Positions 1-10,900 of a stretch of 64,000 bases of DNA are shown piece after piece; within the stretch, counting starts at the first letter, position 1, and each line of letters begins with the position of its first letter. A model generated the notes under the pieces. That model searched no databases and had not been told where the DNA came from. It saw only the letters and a program-made list of their open reading frames with translations. Origin of the DNA: Miscanthus floridulus (taxonomy: Eukaryota > Streptophyta > Magnoliopsida > Poales > Poaceae). Location of the stretch: positions 58,338,852 through 58,402,851 of the forward strand of contig NC_089584.1 of assembly GCF_019320115.1 (NCBI RefSeq), read 5' to 3'. A program made the translations under genes and the position numbers.

Positions 1-2246
1 GGAGGTGTGTCATGATATCAAAGAAGGAAGGAGGGAACACCAACTCAAAGCTGACGAGACATTGAACCACATCATTCTGTAGTTTAGCTAGATCAGTTGG
101 ATCAATTGCCTTCTGAGAAATTGCATTGAGGAATGCACATAGCTTCACGGTGGCTAGACGTACATTTGGAGGTAGAATTCCTCTTAATGCAACTGGAAGT
201 AATTGCGTCATGAGAACGTGACAGTCATGGGACTTTAAGTTACAGAATTTCTTCTCTGGCACATTTATAATACCCTTTATATTCGAGGAGAATCCAGATG
301 GTACCTTGATGTTGTTTAAGCATTCAAACATGATTTCCTTCTCCTCTTTGCTTAGAGTGTAGCTGGCAGGACGTAAGTAATGGCGTCCATCATCTGTCTT
401 CTCTGGATGCAGGTTGTCTCTTTCTCTCAAACAACTGCAGGTCCTGTCGTGCTTCAAATGTGTCCTTAGGCTTTCCATACACACCCATGAAGCCTAGTAG
501 GTTCACACAAAGATTCTTCGTTAGGTGCATCACGTCGATCGAGCTACGGACCTCTAGGACTTGCCAATAGGGTAGGTCCCAAAATATGGACTTCTTCTTC
601 CACATGGGTGCGTGACCATTAGCGTCGTTCGGAACAGGTTGGCTGCCATGTCCTTTTCCAAAGACGACTTTCACATCATTGACCATATCGAGTACATCCT
701 CACCTGGTTCGGTTGCGAGGCTTGGTTCAGGTGGTCTGCCTTTCCTTTAAAATGCTTGCCTTTCTTTCTTACAGGGGTGATTTGTAGGAAGAAATCGACG
801 ATGGCCAAGGTACATGACCTTTCGACATTTTTTCAAGAATACACCTCTAATATCACCGAAGCAGTGTGTGCATGCATTATATCCCTTGTTTGACTGTCCT
901 GAAAGATTACTTAGAGTAGGCCAATCATTGATTGTTACGAACAACAATGCTCGTAGATCAAAGTGTTCCTATTTGTACTCATCCCACACACGTACACCTT
1001 CTTTATTCCACAAAATGAGAAGTTCGTCAATAAGTGGTCTTAGGTACACATCGATGTCATTGCCTAGGTTGCTTTGGGCCTTGGATGAGCACAGGCATCA
1101 TAATGAACTTCCGCTTCATGCATAACCAAGGAGGAATGTTGTAGATACTTAGAGTAACAGGCCAAGTGCTATGACTACTGTTCTGCTCTCCAAAAGGATT
1201 GATACCATTTGTACTTAAAGCAAACCTTAAGTTTCTTGTGTCATTTGCAAACTCCGGGAATTCTCTGTCGATTGCTCTCCACTGGGACCCATCAGCAGAG
1301 TGTCTCAATATATTGTCTACCTTATAGGTCTTCTTTGTGCCATCGCAACAATTTTGCATGTTCTTTGTTTCTGAATAGACGTTTCAAGCGTGGTATTATA
1401 GGAGCATACCACATAACCTTGGCAGGGATTTTCTTCCATGGACGTTCACCTTAACATCACCAGGGTCATCTCGCCTGATCTTATACCATGATGCATGGCA
1501 TACCGGGCATGCATCCAATTTCTCGTACTCTTTGCCACGGTACAGGATGCAGTCATTAGGACATGCATGTATCTTCTCGATTTCTAGCCCCATAGGACAG
1601 ACAACTTGTTTTGCTTCGTAGGTAGTGGCGGGCAATTCATTGTCCTTCAGGAAGCATCTTCTTTTGATTTTTAGTAACTCTCCAAATCCCTTGTCAGATA
1701 CACCATTCTTTGCCTTCTATTGCAGCAATTCTAGTGTGGTTCCCAACTTTTTCTGCCCTACATCACAAGTTGGGTACAACAATTTCTTGTGATCTTCTAG
1801 CATCCGCTCGAACTTGATCTTCTCCTTTTCACTTTCACATTCTCTTTGTGCGTCACGAATGACCTGACAAAGATCATCAGCCGGATCATCTTCTGTAGGC
1901 TACCTCTTCTTCAGCTTCTCCCATTGCAGTATCATTGAAAGCACGCACCATCGGGAATAATATCATTGTCGTCCCATTGTTCTTCTTCACCTTCTTCCAT
2001 TACAACACCGATTTCTCCGTGCTTCGTCCAACAAATATAGTTTGACATGAAACCCGACTTGAACAAGTGTGAATGAAGAGTCTTTGAGCAAGGATATTCC
2101 ACCGTATTCTTATATATGGCACATGGGCAGCACATAAAACCGTCGCGTTTGTTTGCCTCGGCCGCACATAACAAAGAATGCACGTCGTCAATGAACTCTT
2201 GGGAGCGGCGATCAGCATTGTACATCCAATGTCGGCTCATCTGCAT
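1..2246 (-). pseudogene. Tnp2-type CACTA transposase, disrupted and 3'-truncated
   Basis: DDE-superfamily transposase that cuts and pastes CACTA elements in the nucleus. The start at 2246 opens a transposase-associated domain (minus strand 2246-1935) with the SRHWMYNADRRS start, the CPC pair and the KTLHSHLFKSGF motif. Tnp2 proper (PF02992 type) follows in fragments: ACPNDCILYRGKEYEKLDACPVC at 1570-1480, DIDVYLRPLIDELLILW around 1060-1000, KGYNACTHCFGD around 870, and KKSIFWDLPYW to DVMHLTKNLCVNLLG at 605-505. Bases 360-1 continue in another frame towards DUF4218 (CNLKSHDCHVLMTQLLP, PPSFFDIMTHL). Several stops and frame changes break the chain (for example after 1932, around 1396 and at 390). 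Some may be introns, but the number in homologous blocks argues for decay. The GRF gene just upstream is the usual partner in this CACTA group. Confidence 0.85.
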
Positions 2247-2328
2247 TACATGACATAAATACCATATTAAAACCTAAATCATAATTAATTATTTATACAA
2301 CATGCGCGCCACCACAAAAGGTACAAAT

Positions 2329-2864
2329 TTATGAAAGCATCGCTACAATGTAGACAATCCCAACTACCACTAAAAGAACTAAAGCTAAAATATATTTTAG
2401 GAGCACAAGGATTTCGCGACCAATCTCAACTAAAACAGACAGATCCCCCGATTGTGCAACATCTTTGGGCTTCTTCGACTGGATCACTGCCTCATTAGCC
2501 GCCGTATCTGCCTGTTGTGCAAGATATTTTTGCACGAGTTCAACATACTCTTCCTCCTAATAGAAGCCTGAACATCATCCACTGCCATTCCACTGAAATT
2601 AAAACAAAAAATTAGAACTTTAATCACAACCATCATGAAAATAGGTATAAACTAACCATAATCATTAAATATGATAAAATAACTCACATTGCGATCCGGA
2701 CACTTGTAGAAGATATGATCCTTGTTGGAACTCTCCTTCTTCACTCGGTACTCCATCACAATCTTTGTCTCATCATGACACTTGCCGCATGGAATGAGAG
2801 GGAGGCCCAGCCTAAGTCGCTTTGGAAACCCATGAGAGACCGAGGACCCGGAAGAAGTTGCCAT
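2329..2864 (-). pseudogene. GRF zinc-finger plus transmembrane accessory protein of CACTA element 1
   Basis: Two-part gene upstream of the transposase and co-oriented with it. The first part (2864-2655) starts MATSSGSSVSHGFPKRLRL and carries PLIPCGKCHDETKI followed by FYKCPDRN, the Cys pair and second Cys region of a GRF-type zinc finger. The second part (about 2589-2329) has YVELVQKYLAQQ, a linker, and a C-terminal hydrophobic run of about 25 residues (LVLLKYILALVLLVVVGIVY) that would form one membrane helix. Proteins with this GRF finger plus C-terminal hydrophobic segment are common in grass CACTA elements, and their role is not established. A stop lies just before the EEYVELV stretch, so either an intron boundary sits there or the frame is broken. 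The usual WxxF/Y end of the GRF domain is not clear in this copy. Confidence 0.6.
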
Positions 2865-3106
2865 CTACTCTCTAAACTCATTTTTAATACACTATAAATT
2901 TCTCATTTTATAAACAAATAAAATTAAGAAACTATAAAATTATCTATATCTCTAAACAATGATGTTTTTAATGGTCATTGTGTTCTCGTCTTTTACTGCA
3001 GCAGGTAAGTAATTCACATGATATTTTCGCAAATTAACAGAAAAATGGGAGTGTACACACATAACAATCGATTATCGTTTATATTTATATATATACTACA
3101 TTTGGG

Positions 3107-5166
3107 TACGGTGATTGACAGACTACTGTGACGATATCGGGACGTGTGAATAAATAACCATCCGTACTAGTTGACCTTGCTTACGTGATCATCTCGACGA
3201 GCATTTCTCCACCGGACGGCACCGTACTTGGCCACAGAAGAGGTCCAATTCTACAAGGAAGGGAACACGGTCTTCCACGACCGTTGCCGCTCTCCCTTGT
3301 AGAATCAAAGCTCCTCCTTGACGTCCGTTACCGCTCGGCAGAGAATATGCTCGCCGAAATAAACACGGTCCGCTAGTTCAACTAGTACGGATTTTCTATA
3401 ATTTTCTAACTATTTTCTAAGTTTTTTATTTCATAAAAAGTTAAAATAAAAAGTACGGTGATTGACAGACTACTGTGACGATATTGGAACATGTGAATAA
3501 ATAACCATCCGTACTAGTTGAACTTGCTTACGTGATCATCTCGGCGAGCATTTCTCCACCGGACGGTACCATACTTGGTTAAGGAAGAGCTCCGATTCTA
3601 CGAGGAAGGGAACACGGTCTTTCACGACCGTTGTCGCTCTCCCTCGTAGAATCAAAGCTCTTCCTTGATGTCCGTTACCGCTCGACAGAGAACATGCTCA
3701 CCGAGCTGAACACGGTCTGTAAGTTCACCTAGTACAGATTTTCTATAATTTTCTAACTATTTTCTAAGTTTTTCATTTCATAAAAAGTTAAAATAAAAAG
3801 TACGGTGATTGACAGACTACTGCGATGATATCGGGACATGTGAATAAATAACTATCCGTACTAGTTGAACTTGCTTACGTGATCATCTCGACGAGCATTT
3901 CTCCACCGGACGGCACCGTACTTGGTCAAGGAAGAGCTCCGATTCTACGAGGAAGGGAACACGATCTTCCACGACCGTTGTCGCTCTCCCTCGTAGAATC
4001 AAAGCTCCTCCTTGATGTCCGTTACCGCTCGACAGAGAACATGCTTATCGAGCTAAACACGGTCCACAAGTTCAACTAGTACGGATTTTCTATAATTTTC
4101 TAACTATTTTCTAAGTTTTTCATTTCATAAAAAGTTAAAATAAAAAGCACGGTGATTGACAGACTACTGCGATGATATCGGGACATGTGAATAAATAACC
4201 ATCCGTACTAGTTGAACTTGCTTACATGATCATCTCGGCGAGCATTCTCCACCGAACGGCACCGTACTTGGTTAAGGAAGAGCTCTGATTCTACGAGGAA
4301 GGGAACACGGTCTTCCACGACCGTTGTCGCTCTCCCTCGTAGAATCAAAGATCCTCCTTGATGTCCGTTATCGCTCGACAGAGAACATGCTCGCCGAGCT
4401 GAACACGGTCCGCAAGTTCAACTAGTACGGATTTTCTATAATTTTCTAACGATTTTCTATAATTTTCAACTAGTACGGATTTTCTATAATTTTCTAACTA
4501 TTTTCTAAGTTTTTCATTTCATAAAAATTAAAATAAAAAGTACGGTGATTGACAGACTACTGCGACGATACCGGGACATGTGAATAAATAACCATCCGTA
4601 CTAGTTGAACTTGCTTACGTGATCATCTCGGCGAGTATTTCTCCACCGGACGGCACCGTACTTGGTCAAGAAAGAGCTCCGATTCTACGAGGAAGGGAAC
4701 ACGGTCTTCCACGACCGTTGTCGCTCTCCCTCGTAGAATCAAAGCTCCTCCTTGATGTCCGTTACCGCTCGACAGAGAACATGCTTGCCGAACTGAACAC
4801 GGTTCGCAAGTTCAACTAGTATGGATTTTCTATAATTTTCTAACTATTTTCTAATTTTTTCATTTCATAAAAAGTTAAAATAAAAAGTACGGTGATTGAC
4901 AGACTACTGCGACGATATCGGGACATGTGAATAAATAACCATCCATACTAGTTGAACTTGCTTACGTGATCATCTCGGCGAGCATTTCTCCGCCGGACGG
5001 CACCGTACTTGGTCAAGGAAGAGCTCCGATTCTACGAGGAAGGGAACACGGTCTTCCACGACCGTTGCCGCTCTCCCTCGTAGAATCAAAGCTCTTCCTT
5101 GACGTCCGTTACCGCTCGACAGAGAATATGGTCGCCGAGATGAACACGGTCTGCAAGTTCAACTAG
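3107..5166. repeat. 347-bp tandem repeat array, six units, each with a hairpin
   Basis: Units begin with TACGGTGATTGACAGACTACTG at 3107, 3454, 3801, 4148, 4541 and 4888. Spacing is exactly 347 bp except unit 4 (393 bp, a 46-bp internal duplication); the last unit is cut at 5166. Each unit carries an inverted repeat of about 60 bp: arms GATTCTACGAGG and CCTCGTAGAATC enclose a smaller stem ACGGTC/GACCGT. An A/T-rich tail (TTTTCTATAATTTTCTAAC) closes the unit. The array lies inside the CACTA element between its 5' end and the GRF gene, where transposase-binding repeats are expected. The function is inferred only. Confidence 0.95.
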
Positions 5167-5256
5167 GTACTTTAACCTTCTTTCATGTAAATATGCAAGC
5201 TTGAAGTGATTTTGAGCTCAAATTGCTTACAAATGAAAAAAAACCACAATAAAGAA

Positions 5257-5258
<2 letters not shown>

Positions 5259-5337
<79 letters not shown>
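5259..5337. repeat. (AT)n microsatellite, 79 bp
   Basis: Uninterrupted AT dinucleotide tract between the 347-bp array and the subterminal palindromes of the CACTA element. It is likely to be length-variable and can extrude as a cruciform. Tyr/Ile-rich reading frames across it are artefacts. Confidence 0.98.
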
Positions 5338-5341
<4 letters not shown>

Positions 5342-5562
5342 ACAAAATGAGATAAGACAATGGTGAAAAATAAGAGTATGAGATTGGTAACCTTTACAAC
5401 TGAAGAATCGACGGAGAAATCGAAGAAATCGACGGAGGAATCGAAGAATGGATGGAGGAACAATGGAGGGAGGAAGGAAGTAAGAACACTACTGCAGTGA
5501 GCTTCAAAATGTGCTAAGCTCAGGCTCGGGGAGGAAGGAGACGGCCATGATATAAAGGAGGG

Positions 5563-5807
5563 ACCTTTAGTCCCGGTTGGTGGCTCCAACTGGGACTAAA
5601 GGTAACTTTTCAACCCCGGGCGCAGCTACGGCCCGGGAGTAGACCTTTACTCCCGGTTGGAGCCACCAACCGGAAGTAAAAGTATACCTTTAGTCTCGAT
5701 TGGTGGCTCCAACCGGGACTAATGGTCCCTACCACCTCTGTCTGGCATAGTAGCCATTGGGCAGAGACCTTTAGTCCCGGTTGGAGCCACCAACCGGGAC
5801 TAAAGGT
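5563..5807. repeat. CACTA subterminal palindromes (ACCTTTAGTCCCGGTTGG family)
   Basis: Four imperfect palindromes of about 40 bp at 5563-5602, 5643-5681, 5686-5726 and 5767-5807. Each has the form ACCTTTAGTCCCGGTTGG, then a short GGAGCCA or TGGCTCC centre, then its reverse complement. This is the standard subterminal repeat of one grass CACTA group and probably the transposase-binding region. Three of the four arms carry one or more mismatches. Confidence 0.9.
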
Positions 5808-5870
5808 ATCTCTAGTCCCGGGCGCAAAAAATTCCGGAACTAGAGCCTATTTTGAGAAACTCTTGTTGTG

Positions 5871-6925
5871 GATGTACAGACAGGGGTACGCCTACAACAA
5901 CACAATCAAGCTTTGAATCGGAATCTGGACATACCCTAGTCAGAGATTTATCCATTATTAGATAGAAAGAAAAACCCGCTATGTTTGCCGGTACATATCC
6001 TAGTCAGATCAGAGATTTAAATCAGAAAGGGGCTGCCAAAATGGGAGGAGACGATGGGAAGGGGGCAAGGGGCCTTTGGCGGCAAAGACATATCCGCTAA
6101 GACAGTCGAAGAAGTCGAGAGAGATCTGACCGGCGGCTGCTCGAAGTGGGGGTCACGCCAGTAGGGTGCAGTTCACGTCCCGCACGACAGGCGTAGGTGA
6201 TCTTGGGCAGCTCGTGCCCGGTACAGCCACAGCCACCGCAGCCCTAGCTCACGTTCCCGATCGCAGATTTTGCTGGCACCGTTGGGGAACGACGAAGAAG
6301 TCGTCAAGGCGAGCGTGAAAGGAACATTATAGGGCAGCGTTCGCTTCGCTGAAAAAACAAGACAAAACACTGTTCTGGCTGATCTGTATAAGATAAGTGG
6401 ACAGGGCCTATATAAGGGAAAGGGAGGGAGGCGGACGTGAAAGGAAGTGGACAATCCGGGAACGTGATCGACCAAAAAAAAGAAAAGGAAACCAGATGAG
6501 GGGGAGAAGAGAAACCATAATGATTCTCCACTAGCGTTCGTCCCATCTCTCTAAAAAACATATTCGGCTCATCCTCCAGCCCCCTTCCTTTACCGTAGCT
6601 TCCATTCCATCGGATGCGACGCGCCTCTGCTCGAGCAGCGTCCGCGCATGCCGCGCCTCTACCCAAGCCACGCGCCCCTCCCATCCAAGCCGCACCCTCC
6701 CGTGCCGCGCCCGTAGCCGCGCACGCGCCTGGCTGTGCCACGCTCCATCCCTCCCTGCACCACCATTCACTATCGCGCCCCACTCCGAGATCTATAGGGG
6801 CGAGACCCGGAGCGGCGAGATCCGAGCGCCTCCATCCTTCTCTGGCACTAGCTCGTGCAAGACTGGCGGCTCCCCCCTCCCCCTCTCCACTCCGACGAGC
6901 CTCCGTTCGTCCAAGTAGGAAGAAG
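5871..6925. other. Stretch without a recognised gene; right part very GC-rich
   Basis: 5871-6500 contains no convincing coding frame. Two near-copies of the phrase CCTAGTCAGAGATTTA occur at about 5936 and 5989. 6560-6925 is GC-rich and CpG-dense, so long open frames appear on both strands by chance. It leads directly into the ATGTTGCAA repeats, and the two may be parts of one unclassified element. No terminal repeats were found. Confidence 0.5.
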
Positions 6926-7352
6926 ATGTTGCGCTGATTCAGCATGTTGCAAAGGTATGTTTCAAGTGTGTCAGGTGTTTCATACGTATGTTGCAAGTGT
7001 TTTATCTGAATGTTACCAGCGTTTCATACGTATGTTGTAAGCGTTTTAGGTGTTTCATATGGACATTGCAAATGTTTTATTTGAATGTTGCAAAAGTATA
7101 TCGGGGGATGTTGCATGTGTTGCAGTGGATACACACATATCTTGTAAGTGTATGTTTTCAAGTCTTTCAGCTATTCCAGACGGATGTTGCAACTATTTTT
7201 TATGTTGCAAAGTATATCAAGATATTTTCATGTGTTACAATGGCTTCACATGTATGTTGCAAATTTATTTCCAAATGTTTCATTTGTTTTGAGACGCATG
7301 TTGCAATTATTTCTTTAGAGATGTTGCAAAACTGGTTCTGAATGTTGCAAAA
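6926..7352. repeat. Degenerate ATGTTGCAA-type tandem repeat tract
   Basis: About fourteen variants of ATGTTGCAA recur at irregular 20-40 bp spacing (for example 6944, 6982, 7085, 7182, 7203, 7254, 7301, 7321, 7342), often followed by GTGTTTCAT or GTTTTAT. Tracts of this type are frequent in grass genomes next to GC-rich blocks. I cannot assign the parent element from sequence alone. The apparent Cys/Phe-rich reading frame is a by-product of the repeat. Confidence 0.8.
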
Positions 7353-7360
7353 TACATCTG

Positions 7361-7603
7361 TGCCTTGTTTAGATTGCCTCAAAATTCTAAGTTTTTTCAC
7401 TCTCTCTCCATCACATCAATTTTTAGACGCATGCATGGAGCATTAAATGTAGGTAAAAAAAATAACTAATTACACAGTTTGGTTGTAAATCACGAGACGA
7501 ATCTTTTGAGCCTAGTTAGTCCATGATCGAACAAAGTTTGTCAAATACAAACGAAACGTGCTACAGTGTTCAGATTGCAAAAATTTGCAATCTAAACGAG
7601 GCC
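7361..7603 (+). mobile_element. MITE, GGCCTTGTTTAG-type, copy 1 (243 bp)
   Basis: Non-autonomous inverted-repeat element. The left end TGCCTTGTTTAGATTG and right end GCAATCTAAACGAGGCC are inverted copies. The interior (TTTTTTCACTCTCTCTCCATCACATCAA, GACGAATCTTTTGAGCCTAG) matches copy 2 at 12019-12252 in reverse. Possible 3-bp flanks are ctg on the left and ctt on the right, so the duplication is imperfect. No coding capacity. Superfamily assignment (PIF/Harbinger-like or another 3-bp-duplication group) is left open. Confidence 0.85.
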
Positions 7604-7947
7604 CTTCTTCCTGCGTGGTATGCAAAACAGAGAGCCAAATCGCGTCCGCGCGCAGAAAGGAGCGGACGGGACGGTCCCACAGGGCCCGGGCGCGCGTGAA
7701 ACGGAGTGGGACAGGGCGGATCTGCCGCGAGTCGAGGTGCGTAGCGCCAGGCGTTTCGAGGGGGAAAACGCCGGATGGACGCCGATCCGTGACATCGTCA
7801 TGCCGGCTAGACTTTGCCAGTTGATTTGCTGACTGACCGAACCGTAACCAAGCCAATCTTGAAAACCAACCCGATCCATAACAACGAGAACAAACCCTAG
7901 CTGTTCTCTTCTTCACCTCTGGGCCTCTAGCAGCGGCGGCGACACCA

Positions 7948-10900
7948 ATGGATCCTCTATCGAATAGAAAAGTGGGAAATGACCTTGGCTCCTCAGAGGC
8001 AGAGGATCACGGCACAGGGGAGGAGATCCCTGCGCAGCAAGGAGAGGAAGGGCCAACGACGAAGAAGCCACGCGTTGAAGACGAAGAGGAGGAGCTGCTC
8101 ACAATTCTGAAAAGGTTCCGCAACAATTGGTTGGAGACGATGTCTCCGTTCGTCGGTCCCTTGGAAGCAACCAGTAAGTTAGTTCTCGTCTTCCTCTCCA
8201 CATAATATATATGACTCCATCGATCTACAAGAAAAGTTCCATATGAAATTGGAGCAATAATTTGTTAATACTGCTGTTTCGGTCGTCCCATCTGGGACGG
8301 AAATTGGACCCAAGCATTACACAGAGTCAGGGCCGCCCCGCTACGGTGGTATCGATTACGACGCCTACGAGATTTTCTCGCTCAAGGTTACCGAGATCGA
8401 GGAAGGTCTCGAGTGGCCTCTTCGTGTCTTTGGCCTTGTCTCTGTGCGGTAAGCGCAACATGCTTTTCTATCGCTCCAAGGAAAACTGTCAAGTCCTCAC
8501 CACAGAGGTACGTATATATATCTATGGCCGAGGAGAGCTGTTCTGCTGTCTGTCACTCTCTCACCTTATCTTGTCCTATCCGTAAAATATTTAGAATACA
8601 TACAGCCTATGTCAAATTTCAGCAGGCAAGAATCTTGGTTCATCATGTCTGCCCTGAATTATACTTCAATCTGTGACGTTCATGGACCAACCAAGTAATT
8701 CAGCCAGCAAATTGTGTGATTTACTACTATAGTCCACTTGTGCATCACAGGTCGATTAATTTTTGTTGCTCTAAATTATGACAGAATTTTTCCTGTGTTT
8801 AGGTGATATAGTATGATATCACAATAACAACAAGCTAATGATGTCTGTTTATTAAGTTATTTTCAGGTACAACCTTATATTTCTTTTTTTTTTTGAAACA
8901 ATGGCAGGAGCTCTGCCTTTCAATTAAGACGAATGAAGTTTCTATACAAGCAAAGGTAGCCAAGCGTGGCGCCAAACACCACGAAAGGTTACCCACCCAC
9001 GCAACGTGGCAGAGTACATACTACCATAAGTCATCGTTGCCGAGCATAGTTGCAAAGCAGCTAGTAGCTCCGACTTCCTATGGCATAACTAAACACCGAC
9101 GACCCATCCTAAGATATCAGACTTACGGGCCTGATGCAAGAGGCTGCAACAGGTCATCGTTGCCGAGCTCCACGGCTCCCAGAAGAGGAGCTCCGACTTC
9201 CTGCCATGACCCCACGCCCTGCTCGCGGCGAATGCCGAGCCTCTAAAGCTGAAAACCCAGCCGTCGGAGAAGGAGGGTACGACACGCGTCGTCGTTGCCG
9301 AGCTACATTCCCTGATGCAGCAGCTCCGACTACACGATGCAGCACCCGCCGTCTCGCAACAACCGGGAGGACATCCGCCGAAGGAGACATCACAGCCGAG
9401 ACGAATTTCCAAAGCGACGCCTTCAGGAAGGGTACGACGTCGAATGCGTCGCCGTCGCTTGTCCAGGAATAGACCGGGTTTTCACCCGTGGAAGATATGG
9501 CTAGGGGCACAAGAACACGACGCCCCCAACAAGGAAAACGGCGTCCACAGGCGTCGTCGTCGCCAAGGCTTTCGCCCGAGGTGCCCCTAGCACATACGTC
9601 GAGCCAAGATGCTGGACCGTAGCCTGTCTCCACCGTCATCGTCACTGCCATCCCGCAGAAGCTTCTCCAGAGGGGCATCGACGCGCCGGCTGCTCACAGC
9701 AGCCGCACAGCTGCGTCGGACGCCACCCCCTCCGATCGGGCAACATGCAGAACTGGACTTACCCTGCCACGCGCGTCACCCTGCCGCACGCCGAAGCCGC
9801 CGCCAACTAACGTCGCTGGCTCAAGCATCCACCGTCGACGTAGCCGACCTCCGCCAGCCACCGTCGGGCGCATGCCCCACCACGGGCGCCGCCCCCTGCC
9901 CCGGGGGCACCGGATGTGGTCGTGGCGCCAGACCCAGTGACCCCAGCAGGTGCCGCCGCCACCACGCATGGTGAGACGCACGGCAGCCCGCGTCGCCGCA
10001 CAGCAGACACGGTATCCCGCGCGCCACCGCACAGCACACGCGCAACCGCGGCCCAACCACTAGCGCCGCTGGCCGCGCAGCACACGCCGCCGGCCGCACC
10101 CGCATCACCACCAATCCACCACCATCAGGAGGTCCACACCGGGCACGAGCCGACCCAGGACCCAGTCCAGCCGCAGCCGGCCACCTACGCAGCAGCCCCA
10201 GCCACCGTCGCAGCAGTCCCAGTCATCTCCGGCGCGAGCCGACCCAGGACCCAGATCCAGGCGCGGGGGCGACGGATCCGGCCGAGAGGACACCGGATCC
10301 GCACACCCCTGGCCGGGAACCGCCGACAGGCCAGGCCGGACGAGGCATCCCAGCCCAGCAGCCCCACCAATGTCCGCGCACCAGCCACCGAAAGCCACTC
10401 CGTCTCCTGATCAGACCACCGCAGGACAAGCCGCAGCAGCAACCACCTGAGGCCACCGCCCTGCCGACATGCACATCCCGGCAAAAGAACCGGGGCCAAG
10501 GACGCAGATCCACCAAGGGGGCGCCGGATCCGCATCCGGCAGCAGCAGTGGCGCAGCCACGCCGCCGCCTCCATTGAACGTCGGCACACAGCATCTCCAC
10601 CGCCGCCGCCCGTGAGCCTGGTGAAGCCCACACCGGAGGACAAGGAGAGCGCAGATTCATGGGGGAGGAGCATGGATCGGGCCGTCTCCCACGCGGATCT
10701 GCTCTTTGCCCGCGCCGCCATGCCATCACCGGACATGAAAATCGGCAGCCATGGAAGAAGGAAGGAGGAGAAACTTGGAGAGGAGAGGGTGTAGGGCCCT
10801 GCTGCTGCTTTCATCGCCTCCGCACGGCCACCCGACGGCAAGCTCGAGCAGCAGCAGGGTGGGGACGGGTGGGAGGGGCTGGCGGCGGTGTTAGTTGGGG

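Larger units (their letters stand above)
1..5870 (-). mobile_element. CACTA (En/Spm) DNA transposon 1, truncated by the window edge
   Basis: Class II cut-and-paste element read on the minus strand. From its 5' end (right) it holds a terminal inverted repeat whose minus-strand start is CACAACAAGAGTTTCTC at 5870, close to the grass CACTACAAGAAA consensus. Four CCTTTAGTCCCGGTTGG-type palindromes follow (5563-5807), then an (AT)n tract, a 347-bp tandem array (3107-5166), a GRF zinc-finger accessory gene (2864-2329) and the Tnp2 transposase (from 2246 leftwards past base 1). The 3' end and second TIR lie outside the window, so the expected 3-bp target duplication (gat at 5871-5873) cannot be tested. 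The first bases are CACAA rather than CACTA, and the transposase is interrupted, so the copy is probably immobile unless helped in trans. Confidence 0.85.

Noticed and set aside
3185..5166. Repeated 63-66-residue reading frame in four of the six 347-bp units
   Set aside because: It starts with GTG, not ATG; two units have stops or frame changes; similarity follows from the DNA repeat and its inverted arms, with no codon-position bias apparent.
5172..5589. Tyr/Ile-rich open frames on the minus strand
   Set aside because: They are produced by the (AT)n tract and have no homologous protein content.
6304..6996. 230-residue minus-strand open frame and overlapping plus-strand frames
   Set aside because: GC-rich, CpG-dense DNA gives long open frames on both strands; Ala/Arg-rich composition without motifs.
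8448..8453. GTAAGC as a splice donor in DUF6598 exon 2
   Set aside because: The sequence after it (GKRNMLFYRSKENCQ) is conserved coding sequence of the family, so a frame-changing deletion explains it better.
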